This document shows positions 49,680-58,677 of a stretch of 64,000 nucleotides of DNA, one piece after another; within the stretch, counting starts at the first letter, position 1; each line of letters opens with the position of its first letter. The notes below the pieces were generated by a model. That model was not told the origin of the DNA. It saw only the letters and a program-made list of their open reading frames with translations, and searched no databases. This DNA is from Haloarcula rubra. Lineage in GTDB: Archaea; Halobacteriota; Halobacteria; Halobacteriales; Haloarculaceae. Both the position numbers and the translations under genes were made by a program. The stretch is taken from the NCBI RefSeq assembly GCF_019599465.1, contig NZ_RKLR01000004.1, positions 186,001 to 250,000 of the forward strand, in the 5' to 3' direction.

Positions 49680-50927
49680 ATGCCCGACGACCAGAGCGTG
49701 GTCCTCGTCACTATCGACAGTTTCAGAACCGACTACTGCGGCGTCGCGGCCGGCGATACTGACACGATGCCGACACTCGCGTCCCACGCGGCGGACGGAC
49801 TCGTGTTCGAGAACGCCGTCGCCCCGGGCGCGGCGACGTTCGCCTCCGCCACCTCCTTCCTGACCGGGACGGACCCGGTCGAACGCCCGGACGCCGACGG
49901 CGCGACCCGCGAGGACACGAAAGCGCACGTCCGCGAACACATGGCCGCCCGGCGGAGCGTCGCCGAGGAGTTCTCGGAGCGCGGCTACGAGACGGCCGCG
50001 TTCACCGCCAACCCGTGGACCTCGCGGTACTTCGGGTTCGACGAGGGGTTCGACCACTTCGAGGACTTCATGGAGGACGACGCGTCGAGCGACCTCCTCG
50101 AAGGCGGCGAACAGGAGAGCACCGTCGGAACGCTGGCGATGAACGCCGCCAACTGGTGGCAGGGACAGGACATGTTCATGTCGTGGGAGGCCCTCGCCGA
50201 CGAAATTCGCGAGTGGACGGCACAGGCCGACGACCCGTACTTCCTCTGGGTCTTTCTGGTCGACAGCCACCTCCCCTACCTCCCGCCCGAGGAGTACCGC
50301 ACCCAGTCCCGCCTCAAGACCTATCCGGCGAACATGGGGCTGTTCCTCAGTCGGGACCTGCCGTTCGAGTCACTCCTCCACGACGTGTTGACGACGGCCT
50401 ACGAGAACTCGCTGGAGTACACCGACGAGTTCCTCTCCTTCCTCACCGAGGAGGTGGGCGAGGACCCTCTGTTCGTCGTCCACGGCGACCACGGGGAGGC
50501 CTTCGGCGAACACGGGATGTACGGCCACGGCCGGCAACTGTACGACGAACTCGTGAACGTCCCGCTCGTGGTCTGTAACGGGCCGTCTGGGCGGGTCGAA
50601 GAACCGTTCTCGCTCGGCCGACTGCCGGCCCTCTTACACGGCCTCGCCAGCGGCGACGAGACGGTCCCCGAGCGACTCACCGAACCCTACGTGTATTCCT
50701 CGACGCGGATGCCGAACGTCGCCGTCCGCGGGAAAGACTGGAAGTACATCTGGTCGCCCGAGGACCGGGAACTGTACGACCTGACAGACGGCGAGGACGT
50801 GGAACTCGACGACGAGGAACTCCGGGAGGTCGGGCAGGACCTTGTCGACTTCTGGCGCGGGTCACAGGCCGAGAAAGAGCGGGTCGTCGCCGCCGCACAG
50901 GACCTCGCCGAGAGCGGGCAAGTGTAG
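49680..50927 (+). CDS. Sulfatase/alkaline phosphatase superfamily hydrolase
   Basis: The 415-residue protein has the first metal site VLVTIDSFRTDYCG (residues about 8-20) and the second in VVHGDHGEAFGEHGMYGHG (around 262-280). At the position of the bacterial sulfatase nucleophile (CxPxR) it reads ATFASATSFLTG, so formylglycine chemistry is excluded; a Thr or Ser may serve, as in phosphoethanolamine transferases and many archaeal members. No signal peptide is present, so it is probably cytosolic or membrane-associated. The substrate could be a sulfated or phosphorylated glycan or lipid. A small RHH-like gene lies divergently upstream. Confidence 0.85.
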   Translation: MPDDQSVVLVTIDSFRTDYCGVAAGDTDTMPTLASHAADGLVFENAVAPGAATFASATSFLTGTDPVERPDADGATREDTKAHVREHMAARRSVAEEFSERGYETAAFTANPWTSRYFGFDEGFDHFEDFMEDDASSDLLEGGEQESTVGTLAMNAANWWQGQDMFMSWEALADEIREWTAQADDPYFLWVFLVDSHLPYLPPEEYRTQSRLKTYPANMGLFLSRDLPFESLLHDVLTTAYENSLEYTDEFLSFLTEEVGEDPLFVVHGDHGEAFGEHGMYGHGRQLYDELVNVPLVVCNGPSGRVEEPFSLGRLPALLHGLASGDETVPERLTEPYVYSSTRMPNVAVRGKDWKYIWSPEDRELYDLTDGEDVELDDEELREVGQDLVDFWRGSQAEKERVVAAAQDLAESGQV

Positions 50928-50954
50928 GTCACCCAAACTGCGACGCCGGGCGGT

Positions 50955-51911
50955 TCACAGCGACCGCTCCGGGTCGCCGTGGAGGAGCATGTCCGCGACC
51001 ATCTGGTCGAAGGCGTCCTCGTCGACCGATTCGACGACGCGAGTCCGTGGCTCGCCGTCGGTGATGCCCAGTTCGTCGACGAGGCTGTACCCACGGGTCA
51101 TCCCCTCGCGCTCGTCCACGTCGACGAAGTACGTCCCCGCCTCCGTCACGATGTCGGGGTCGAGGAGACACGCCATCGCGAGCGTGTCGGGTTGGGTGGC
51201 CGCGTCGACGCCGAACCGCTCCTGTGAGAACTCGCGGGCGTGGCTCGTGATCTCGGTGAAGAACTCGGCGTAGGGCGTCTCCGCCGCCGCGAACCGGTCG
51301 AGTGCCTCCCCGTCGATGGTCCCGTGGCGAACCGTCAGTCCCCAGTCGACGAGCGTCAGGTCCAGTTCGTTCACGACGATCTTCGCGGCGTCGGGGTCGA
51401 CCCAGAAGTTGAACTCCGCCGAGGGCGTGTCGTTGCCCAGCGTGTTCACCGCACCCCCCATCACCCACACCTCGTCCAGCAACTCGTTCAGGTCTGGTTC
51501 GCGCCGAATCGCCATCGCCACGTTGGTCAGCGGCCCGATACAGGCCAGACTCACCTCGCCCGGCGACGCCCGAACGGTCTCGACGATGGCGTCGACGGCG
51601 TGGTCGTCCGCGGAGGGGATGCCCGTGTCTGGGTAGAGGTCGCCGCCCAACCCCCCGTCGCCGTGGACGTGGTCGACGTGGTCGAACTCCTTGAGCAGTG
51701 GCCGGCGTGCCCCCTCGTAGACCGGCACCGCGTCGGCGACGCCCGCGAGGTCGAGCGTGTACTTCGCGTTCTCGACCTCGTAGTCGAACTCGACGTTGCC
51801 CGCGACGATGGTCAGCGCCTCGACGTCGACGGAGTCGGCGAGTGCGGCCATGAGGATGGCCTGCGTGTCGTCGCCCGCGGTGTCAGTGTCGATAATGAGT
51901 CTCTGTACCAC
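50955..51911 (-). CDS. Inosine-uridine preferring nucleoside hydrolase
   Basis: The 318-residue protein from GTG 51911 opens VQRLIIDTDTAGDDTQAIL, the calcium-binding DxDxxxDD loop of the family. It continues with VSLACIGPLTNVAMAI, EVWVMGGAV and AEFNFWVDPDAAKIV (Asn and Asp ligands), then SLVDELG. It hydrolyses ribonucleosides to base and ribose. An upstream GTG at 51926 adds five residues and is less likely. The gene is convergent with the sulfatase, 27 bases away. Confidence 0.92.
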   Translation of the reverse strand: MVQRLIIDTDTAGDDTQAILMAALADSVDVEALTIVAGNVEFDYEVENAKYTLDLAGVADAVPVYEGARRPLLKEFDHVDHVHGDGGLGGDLYPDTGIPSADDHAVDAIVETVRASPGEVSLACIGPLTNVAMAIRREPDLNELLDEVWVMGGAVNTLGNDTPSAEFNFWVDPDAAKIVVNELDLTLVDWGLTVRHGTIDGEALDRFAAAETPYAEFFTEITSHAREFSQERFGVDAATQPDTLAMACLLDPDIVTEAGTYFVDVDEREGMTRGYSLVDELGITDGEPRTRVVESVDEDAFDQMVADMLLHGDPERSL

Positions 51912-52037
51912 GGCAGTGATTCGCACGGGATTTACTTAATCCTCCCGACAAGACGTGTCGGGTCCCGACAGACCGGCCAGACGTGTCGGGTCCGGGGCCC
52001 GGTGACTCGTACAGTGAATAGGTCGTGACTGGTTTGA

Positions 52038-52434
52038 CTGCCCACGACCGGCGACTCGGCCGACCCGGAGTTTCGCCGTCGTCTCCGTACCCGCCTCCGT
52101 GACTACGTCCGAGCGGAGCAGACGCCGTCAGCACGGACCAGCACGCGGACCGAGGGCCGTCGATACTCGTCGTCGAATCGGACCGACTCGGTGGGTTGGC
52201 CGTCGCCGTCACGAGCGATTCGGTGCCGCCGCTCGACGCCGACGTCGTCGACGCTGGCCGACCCGACGCCACAGACCCGTCCTACTACCACGCCGCCCTC
52301 CGTCCCGTTCTCTCGCGCGAGGCGTACGACGGGACCCCGGGGTCGCGGCACGGTTCGACGACTACGACCTGGACTCGTTGATTCCCGAGTACGGACCCGA
52401 GAGCGACCGGAACGCGAGTCCGAGGGAGTTCTGA
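52038..52434 (+). pseudogene. Probable frameshifted gene remnant
   Basis: Three frames each carry acidic, haloarchaeal-looking protein fragments that line up end to end. The first is DPEFRRRLRTRLRDYVRAEQ; near 52110 it passes to ILVVESDRLGGLAVAVTSD and then PSYYHAALRPVLSREAYDG. Near 52340 it passes to VAARFDDYDLDSLIPEYGPE, ending with a stop at 52434. A -1/+1 indel at each point would restore one ORF. No start codon is evident before the first segment, which follows an in-frame TGA. The flanking bases 51912-52037 and 52435-52616 show no gene. The source family is unknown. Confidence 0.4.
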
Positions 52435-52616
52435 GCGGCAGGTACGGAAAGGGGCCTCGGCACTCATAGGGTTCGTCACCGCCGGGGAGTCACCCCGACT
52501 CGGAACGCGTCGTCGTCATCGGCCATCGGAGCTACCCCCTCCGACGGCAAGACGGTTCCCCCTCGCCGCCGCACAGGAGAACAAACGATAAACCGAGTGG
52601 AACCCTTCCAGCGACC

Positions 52617-53273
52617 ATGAAGCGACGACGCTTGCTGGCGCTGGTGGGGACGGGGACCGTCGGCGCACTCGCGGGGTGTGGCGGTGGCAGCGACGCCACG
52701 GGCGAGTCCATCGAGGACCACCCGGCGGCGGCGGACTACCGCGAGCAACCGCGACTGGGCGACCTTGGTGGCCACGTCGTCCTCGCGTTCGAGGACCCCT
52801 CCTGCGAGCGGTGTGCGGCGTTCCACGAGAACACGGTGCCGCGGATTCGCTCGAACCTCGTCGACTCGGGAGCGGGCGCGTACGTCGTCCGCACGTACCC
52901 GGTCGTCTTCCCGTGGGGCGAGCCGGCGACGCAGGCGCTCGAAGCGACCTACGCTCGCGACGCCGACGCGTTCTGGTCGCTGTTCGAGCACTACTTCGCG
53001 ACGCGGTCGCAGTTCGACGTCGACAACGTCCTCGACCGGACGGCGTCGTTCCTGAACGCCGAGACGTCGCTGGACGGCGACGCCGTGGCCGCGGACGCAC
53101 GCGAGGAGGCCTACGACGACGCCGTGCAGGCCGACATCGCGGCCGCCGAGGACGCGGGACTGGGCGAGACGACGCCCGTCGTCCTCCTCTTCCGGGACGG
53201 TGACTTCGTCACGAAGGTCAACGGGAGCGTCGGATACGAGGTCATCGCCGAAGCGCTCGGGGAGGCCGACTGA
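52617..53273 (+). CDS. DsbA/thioredoxin-fold lipoprotein
   Basis: The 218-residue product starts MKRRRLLALVGTGTVGALAGC, with an Arg-rich Tat-like signal and lipobox Cys21. The mature part is a DsbA-type thioredoxin fold with an active-site CERC (Cys63-Cys66) in FEDPSCERCAAFHENTVP and a later cis-Pro-like GETTPVVLLFRDGDF. It is expected to make or shuffle disulfides outside the membrane. Its stop overlaps the start of a membrane protein with its own CxxC, probably its electron partner. Haloarchaeal surface proteins carrying Cys would be substrates (inference). Confidence 0.85.
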   Translation: MKRRRLLALVGTGTVGALAGCGGGSDATGESIEDHPAAADYREQPRLGDLGGHVVLAFEDPSCERCAAFHENTVPRIRSNLVDSGAGAYVVRTYPVVFPWGEPATQALEATYARDADAFWSLFEHYFATRSQFDVDNVLDRTASFLNAETSLDGDAVAADAREEAYDDAVQADIAAAEDAGLGETTPVVLLFRDGDFVTKVNGSVGYEVIAEALGEAD

Positions 53274-53875
53274 TGAGCGCAGTCCGAATCCGTCGGCGGT
53301 TGCCGGTTCGGGGCCGCGACTGGCGGCTGATGGGTCGGACGGCGCGACTCGTGCTGACGCTCCCGGTGTACGCCGCCGTCGCCGTCCTCGCCGGCGTGGC
53401 CTCGCTGACGGCGTTCGTCGTCTCGCTGAACGTCCCGCTGGTGCTCGACCTCGTGGTCGGTGGGTCGCTCCCGCTGGCGAGTCGACTGACGGTCCTCGTC
53501 GAACTCTACCCGTTCGTCGGCACGTTCTTCCACCCGGCACAGGGCCTGTTGCTGGTGGCCGTCGCCGCGCTGACCGGCGTGGACGTGGCGATGGCGACCT
53601 ACCACTTCCGCGAACACGGCCTCCAGATTCGACAGGGCGGGGCCGGCGCCGCGGGCGTCCTCCTCGGAACGCTCGGTGCTGGCTGTGCGGCCTGCGGGTC
53701 GGCCGTCCTGCTCGGCTTGCTCTCGCTGCTGGGCGTCTCGACGTCGCTGCTCTTCCTCCCGCTCGACGGGCTGGAGTTCGCCGTCGGCGCGCTCGTCGTC
53801 CTCACGCTCTCTATCTACTGGCTCGCCGACGGGATGCGCGGCGGCGAGATAAACGGCTGTCCGGTCGATATCTGA
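53273..53875 (+). CDS. Membrane protein with CxxC, likely DsbA partner
   Basis: The 200-residue protein has about five hydrophobic helices. The CAAC motif (Cys138-Cys141 in LGAGCAACGSAVLLG) sits at the start of a helix, the geometry of DsbB/VKOR or thioredoxin-like electron carriers in membranes. It overlaps the DsbA-like lipoprotein gene by one base (ATGA). It is not recognisably VKOR or DsbB by sequence. A role reoxidising or reducing the lipoprotein is inferred from fusion-like coupling and the shared motif. Confidence 0.75.
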   Translation: MSAVRIRRRLPVRGRDWRLMGRTARLVLTLPVYAAVAVLAGVASLTAFVVSLNVPLVLDLVVGGSLPLASRLTVLVELYPFVGTFFHPAQGLLLVAVAALTGVDVAMATYHFREHGLQIRQGGAGAAGVLLGTLGAGCAACGSAVLLGLLSLLGVSTSLLFLPLDGLEFAVGALVVLTLSIYWLADGMRGGEINGCPVDI

Positions 53876-53957
53876 CGCTCGGGCTCAGTCGGTCGTCGCC
53901 CGTTCCCCGACGGCGCGCTCTTCGACTGCGTCGGTCTCTTCGCGGGTGGCCGGCCGC

Positions 53958-55145
53958 TCAGTTCGTCGTCGTAATCTCGACCACGTCGCGGTGGTCCAGT
54001 TCCGTGTCGGCGCCGACCTGCCGCCCCGAGCGCACGTCGTGCGCGTGGAGGAACCCGTCGCCGATGTCGGTGTGCAGGAAGTACGCGAAGTCCTCGGCGG
54101 TCGACCCGTCGGGCAGGACGAAACAGTCCTGCAGGAAGGTGCCGTCGTCCTGTGGCTTTCGCGCACCCGGGAAGACGGCGATGGCGTCCAGCTCCTCGAA
54201 CAGCGCCGTCTCCAGTGCCTGCTGGACGCCGGTGCCGTCGAACTCGTCTACGAACTCCCGAATCTGTTCGAGGCCGGCGGCCTTCTCCTCGGGGAGGTCG
54301 GCCGTCACCTCGAAGTCGTCGTCGCCGGGCCGGTAGTCGAGGACGCCCTGTTCGTCGCCGTTCTTCAGGGCCTTCTCGGCGTGGGCCGAGACGGGGACGA
54401 ACGTGAGGTGTTCGTACTCGGGGTCGGAGGTGACCGCCTCCCAGTTGTCCTGTGCCGCCGGGGTGTCCATCTTGTTGGCCGCGATGACCATCGGCTTGGT
54501 GCGGATGCGAATCTCCCGGGCCAGCGCTTCACGGTCCTCATCGTCCCAGGCGTCGGGGTCGAGTTCCATGTCCAGCGAGAGGACGACCTGCTTGATCTCG
54601 TCCTCGCTGATCTTGAACGCCGACATCTGCTCCGCGAGGTCGGCCTCGACGTCCTTGTCCTCGCCGTGGTAGCCCGAGCGGTAGCGCTCGATGCCTTTCT
54701 CCAGGATGTCGAGGTACCACATGTCGAGTTCGTTCTCCAGGAAGTCGATGTCCTCGCGTGGGTCGTGGTCCTCGGTCGGTTCGCCTTCGAGGTCCGTCTC
54801 GCCGGTGAAGTCGACGACGTGGACGAGTACGTCGGCCTCGTTGAGGTCGGAGAGGAACTGGTTGCCGAGTCCCTTGCCCTCGTGGGCCCCGGGAACGAGG
54901 CCGGCGACGTCGACCAGTTTCGTCGGGACGAAGCGGACGCCGTCGGCGCAGTAGCCGTGGTTGGGCGTACAGCTATGTTCGAACTCCGGGGCCGCACACT
55001 CCACGCGGACGTACGCCTCGCCAATCGAGGGGTCGATGGTCGTGAACGGGTACGCCCCTTCGGGGACGTCGTTCATCGTCGCCGCGTTGAAGAAGGTGGA
55101 CTTGCCGACGGAGGGCTTGCCGACGAGTCCGATCTTGTAACTCAT
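53958..55145 (-). CDS. ychF: YchF-type GTPase/ATPase
   Basis: The 395-residue protein has the G1 loop GLVGKPSVGKSTFFNAATM, G3 DVAGLVPGAHEGKGLG, a G4-type NKMD and a C-terminal TGS-like domain with the FVLPDGSTAEDFAYFLHTD segment. YchF proteins bind ribosomes and hydrolyse ATP or GTP; the G4 NKMD here fits the GTP-preferring archaeal form rather than bacterial NxxE. A helical insertion follows G3. The gene is monocistronic and convergent with the membrane CxxC gene. Confidence 0.93.
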   Translation of the reverse strand: MSYKIGLVGKPSVGKSTFFNAATMNDVPEGAYPFTTIDPSIGEAYVRVECAAPEFEHSCTPNHGYCADGVRFVPTKLVDVAGLVPGAHEGKGLGNQFLSDLNEADVLVHVVDFTGETDLEGEPTEDHDPREDIDFLENELDMWYLDILEKGIERYRSGYHGEDKDVEADLAEQMSAFKISEDEIKQVVLSLDMELDPDAWDDEDREALAREIRIRTKPMVIAANKMDTPAAQDNWEAVTSDPEYEHLTFVPVSAHAEKALKNGDEQGVLDYRPGDDDFEVTADLPEEKAAGLEQIREFVDEFDGTGVQQALETALFEELDAIAVFPGARKPQDDGTFLQDCFVLPDGSTAEDFAYFLHTDIGDGFLHAHDVRSGRQVGADTELDHRDVVEITTTN

Positions 55146-55336
55146 TGGGACCTAGGAGACGAATCGGCGGCTAAAACGTTGTCAAACGGACCGAGAGAGT
55201 GTGTGAGTGGCAGGCACGGTGTGAGCAGGAACGCAGCGAGAACTTTCGAATCGGGACGGGAGGAATCAGCGACTCGTGAGGTGGAGCACCTATCACCCTC
55301 TCACGGCGAGGGTCTGCGCCGTCGCTCGGACCCTCG

Positions 55337-55840
55337 CTAGCCCCACAGCGATAGTTCGTACACGTTCACCGGCAGTTTCTCGCCGCCGAACTCGGCCGTT
55401 CGCTCGCCGACGTGGTCGAAGTGTTTCCGGTAGAACGCGTTCCCGACGTCGTTGTCGACGAGCACCTCGTCACGAACCTTCCGGACCGAGAGGCTCTGGA
55501 GGTGTTTCTCGCCGCGGTTCAGGAGGCGGGTCCCGATGCCCTCGCCCCAGTAGTCCGGGTGGACGTAGAGGTCGAGGTCGCCGATGCCGGCGGGGTCGGT
55601 CATCCCGCAACTGGCGTACCCAACCACGTCGTCGTCCGCCGTCGCGACGAACAGGCCGATGTCGTCGAGGTCGACCATCTCTCCGAGGAGGTCGTCGTCG
55701 TACCCCTCCGCGAGCAGTTGCTCTACCCGCTCTCGGCCGAGGATGTCGTCGTAGATGGCGTGCCACGAGGCACGGGCGACCTGCCGAATCGGCGAGATGT
55801 CCGTCTCGTCTGCCGGTCGGATGTTCAGCTGGAACGACAT
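55337..55840 (-). CDS. GNAT family acetyltransferase
   Basis: The 167-residue protein from ATG 55840 has the acetyl-CoA loop in YWGEGIGTRLLNRGEKHLQ (the Q/RxxGxG/A motif as WGEGIG) preceded by the beta strand DLDLYVHPDY. NVYELSLWG ends the fold. An in-frame start 27 bases upstream is possible. The acceptor, protein N-terminus, amine or small molecule, is unknown. It lies between ychF and the deoxyhypusine synthase gene, both on the same strand. Confidence 0.88.
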   Translation of the reverse strand: MSFQLNIRPADETDISPIRQVARASWHAIYDDILGRERVEQLLAEGYDDDLLGEMVDLDDIGLFVATADDDVVGYASCGMTDPAGIGDLDLYVHPDYWGEGIGTRLLNRGEKHLQSLSVRKVRDEVLVDNDVGNAFYRKHFDHVGERTAEFGGEKLPVNVYELSLWG

Positions 55841-55903
55841 ATGTGAACGTATCACGCCCACACCCATAGAACTAGCCCGGCGACCCCGGAGACGGCGGCC
55901 GCG

Positions 55904-56908
55904 CTATTCACCGACGCGTTCGCGGGCGGCGGCGACGACCAGCGGCAGGGTGATAGTCGCGTCGGCGTACACCGAGACGTTCCGGGCGTCCTTCTCCAGT
56001 TTGCCCCACGACCGCGCCTCGTCGAGCGTCGCGCCCGAGAGGCCGCCGGTGTTCGAGGAGTCCATCGTCAACTGGACGGCGTAGTCGTAGGCGTCCGGGG
56101 AGACGAGCATCGTCTGGAGGACGTAGTTCTTCGGGACGCCGCCGCCGACGAGCATCGCGCCGGCGCTGTCGGCCTCGTAGGCGATGTCCGTAATCTCGGT
56201 CATGTCCGCCAGCGCGTCCACGGTGAACTCGCTCGTCTGGGAGTACATCCACGCTTGCAGGCCCAACACGGAGTCCTGGAAGGCGGGACAGTACACCGGC
56301 ACGTCGTTCTCGTAGGCCGCCGCCAGCACCCCGGCGTCCTCGGCGACGTCCTCGCTGGCGTTGACCTCGCTGTTGGCCCGCCCCAGCTCCTCGGTCATCC
56401 GCTGGATGGACACCGCGCCCTCGTCCTCGAGGACCGAGAACACGTCCTCGCGGAGGTGGTTCTCGAACAGCGCGAAGTGTTCCTGCGGGAGGTAGACGTT
56501 GTAGATGCGGTCGACGCCCTCGTCGCGCAGGGTCTCGTCGTGTTCGCGCTCGGTTCGCTCCGGCGGCGTGACCTCGCCGTGGTGGTGCTTCCCGCCGATG
56601 GCCTCGATGGTGTCGTGGGTCAGGTTCGCGCCCGTCGTCACCAACACGTCGACGTGGCCGTCCCGAATCAACTCGGAGACGATAGCGCGCATCCCGGTCG
56701 GTACCATCGCGCCGGCCAGTCCGAAGAACGTCGTCACGTCGTCGTCGAGCATCTCGGCGTAGACGTCGACGGCCTCGTGGAGGTCGTTCGCGCCGATACC
56801 GGCCTCGCCGTAGCTCTCGGCCAGTTCGCCGACGGTCATCCCGGCACGGGCCTCCGCGTGTCCGATAGGGTCGTGACAGAACGTCTCGCGGTCCTCGTGG
56901 TCGCTCAT
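55904..56908 (-). CDS. dys: Deoxyhypusine synthase
   Basis: The 334-residue protein carries the family's NAD-binding and active-site segments, including VTTFFGLAGAMVPTGMRAIV, VLVTTGANLTHDTIEAIGG, DSVLGLQAWMYSQTSEF and the catalytic lysine in SWGKLEKDARNVSVYADAT. It transfers the aminobutyl group of spermidine, or agmatine-derived groups in haloarchaea, to a lysine of aIF5A. That modification is essential for translation. Length is normal for archaeal homologues and no truncation is seen. Confidence 0.93.
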   Translation of the reverse strand: MSDHEDRETFCHDPIGHAEARAGMTVGELAESYGEAGIGANDLHEAVDVYAEMLDDDVTTFFGLAGAMVPTGMRAIVSELIRDGHVDVLVTTGANLTHDTIEAIGGKHHHGEVTPPERTEREHDETLRDEGVDRIYNVYLPQEHFALFENHLREDVFSVLEDEGAVSIQRMTEELGRANSEVNASEDVAEDAGVLAAAYENDVPVYCPAFQDSVLGLQAWMYSQTSEFTVDALADMTEITDIAYEADSAGAMLVGGGVPKNYVLQTMLVSPDAYDYAVQLTMDSSNTGGLSGATLDEARSWGKLEKDARNVSVYADATITLPLVVAAARERVGE

Positions 56909-57093
56909 TGTCGGTCCGGAGTCGGCCCGACGGCTTGAACGACGTGGTTCGTCCCAGTGTTGCGACCGCCGCCGTTCCGTGCCCGGTCCCGGCTATCTGT
57001 CGAACGGTAGACGGAATCTACGTGCAAAATTCGCGACACGAGAGGGTGCAACCGCCACAAGACCATTGACCCTCCCGCCCGTCCGACGGAACG

Positions 57094-58677
57094 ATGCCCG
57101 CGTCGAACGTCTCGTCGTCGCTGTCCGAGCGCACACGGACACGGTTACAGGGTGGGGTTACACACGTCGCCGACCGCGACCCGCTGACGGTCCGGAGTCC
57201 GTTCACCGGCGAGGAGATAGGGACCGTCCCGGCGTGCCAGTCGGCCGACGTCGCCGAGGCCGTCCGCACGGCACGGGCGGCACAGACCGACTGGGCCGAG
57301 CGTCCCGTCGAGGAGCGAGCGGCCGTCCTCCAGCGGTTCGCCGACGAGGTACTCGACCACCGCGAGGAGTTGCTCGACCTCGTCCAGTTGGAGGCCGGGA
57401 AGGCGAGACTCGACGCCCACGTCGAACTGCTCGACGTCGTCCTCAACGCCGACTACTACGCCCGCGAGGGCCCCGGTCACGTCGCGTCGACCCGGAGAGG
57501 CGGCGGGTTTCCACTGCTGACGACGGCCGTCGAACACCACGACCCGGTCGGCGTCGTCGGCCTCGTCGAACCGTGGAACTACCCCCTGACGCTCGCGATT
57601 TCGGACATGCTACCGGCGTTGCTCGCGGGCAACGGCGCGGTGCTGAAACCGGCCGAAGCGACGCCGTTCTGCGCGCTCCGGGCGGTCGAACTGCTCGTCG
57701 ACGCCGGCGTCCCCGAGGACCTCGTGCAGGTCGTCACCGGCCACGGGTCGACGCTTGGCGAACCGCTGATTTCGAGCGTCGACTACGTCACCTTCACCGG
57801 CAGTACGGAGACCGGCCGGACCGTGGCGTCGTTGGCCGGCGAACACCTCGTCGACGCCTCGCTGGAACTCGGCGGGAAGAACGCCGCGGTGGTGCTGGCC
57901 GACGCCGACGTCTCGCAGGCGGTCAGGGGAACGGTCCACGGGAGCTACGCCAACGCGGGCCAACTGTGTATCTCCTTCGAGCGAATCTTCGTCCACGAGG
58001 ACGTCTACGACGAGTTCGTCGACCGGTTCGTCGACGCGACCGAGGCGCTCGACCTCGGTGCGTCGCTCGCCTTCGGCCCGGACGTGGGGTCGCTCGTCGG
58101 CCAGCACCAACTCGACACGGTCGAGGCCCACGTCGCCGACGCCCGGGAGCGCGGTGCCACCGTCGAGACCGGCGGGCGCCGACGCGAGGAAGTCGGACCG
58201 CTGTTCTACGAACCGACGGTGCTGACGGACCTGCCCGACGACGCCACCGCCGCCTGCGAGGAGACGTTCGGCCCCGTCGTCTCGATAACGCCGGTCGCGG
58301 ACGCCGACGAGGCGGTCGAGCGCGCCAACGACACCGACTACGGCCTCCACGCGAGCGTCTGGACCGAGGACGCCGACCGCGGCGAGGCACTGGCCCGCCG
58401 TATCGATGCCGGGTCGGTCTGTGTCAACGACGCCTACCTCGGCATGTGGGCGTCGACGGACGCGCCGATGGGCGGCGTCGACGACTCCGGTATCGGCCGC
58501 CGCCACGGGGCCGACGGTATCCGAAAGTACACGGAGTCACAGACGGTCACGACCCAGCGCCTCCATCCGCTGGTGCCCGTCGACGGCCTCCCGAACCGCG
58601 TCGCCGCCGCTGGCGCGACGCTGAGCATCCGGGCGCTCCGGCGACTCCGACGCCTCTCCCCACTGGGCGGACGCTGA
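57094..58677 (+). CDS. NAD(P)-dependent aldehyde dehydrogenase
   Basis: The 527-residue protein has the ALDH catalytic set: Glu258 in ASLELGGKNAAVV and Cys292 in YANAGQLCISFERIF. The NAD fold GLVEPWNYPLTLAI and the C-terminal GVDDSGIGRRHGADGIRKYT are also typical. Its subgroup resembles succinate-semialdehyde dehydrogenases. A basic tail (LRRLRRLSPLGGR) may sit near the membrane or RNA. The stop overlaps the start of the next gene, so a reductase/dehydrogenase pair is coexpressed. Confidence 0.92.
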   Translation: MPASNVSSSLSERTRTRLQGGVTHVADRDPLTVRSPFTGEEIGTVPACQSADVAEAVRTARAAQTDWAERPVEERAAVLQRFADEVLDHREELLDLVQLEAGKARLDAHVELLDVVLNADYYAREGPGHVASTRRGGGFPLLTTAVEHHDPVGVVGLVEPWNYPLTLAISDMLPALLAGNGAVLKPAEATPFCALRAVELLVDAGVPEDLVQVVTGHGSTLGEPLISSVDYVTFTGSTETGRTVASLAGEHLVDASLELGGKNAAVVLADADVSQAVRGTVHGSYANAGQLCISFERIFVHEDVYDEFVDRFVDATEALDLGASLAFGPDVGSLVGQHQLDTVEAHVADARERGATVETGGRRREEVGPLFYEPTVLTDLPDDATAACEETFGPVVSITPVADADEAVERANDTDYGLHASVWTEDADRGEALARRIDAGSVCVNDAYLGMWASTDAPMGGVDDSGIGRRHGADGIRKYTESQTVTTQRLHPLVPVDGLPNRVAAAGATLSIRALRRLRRLSPLGGR

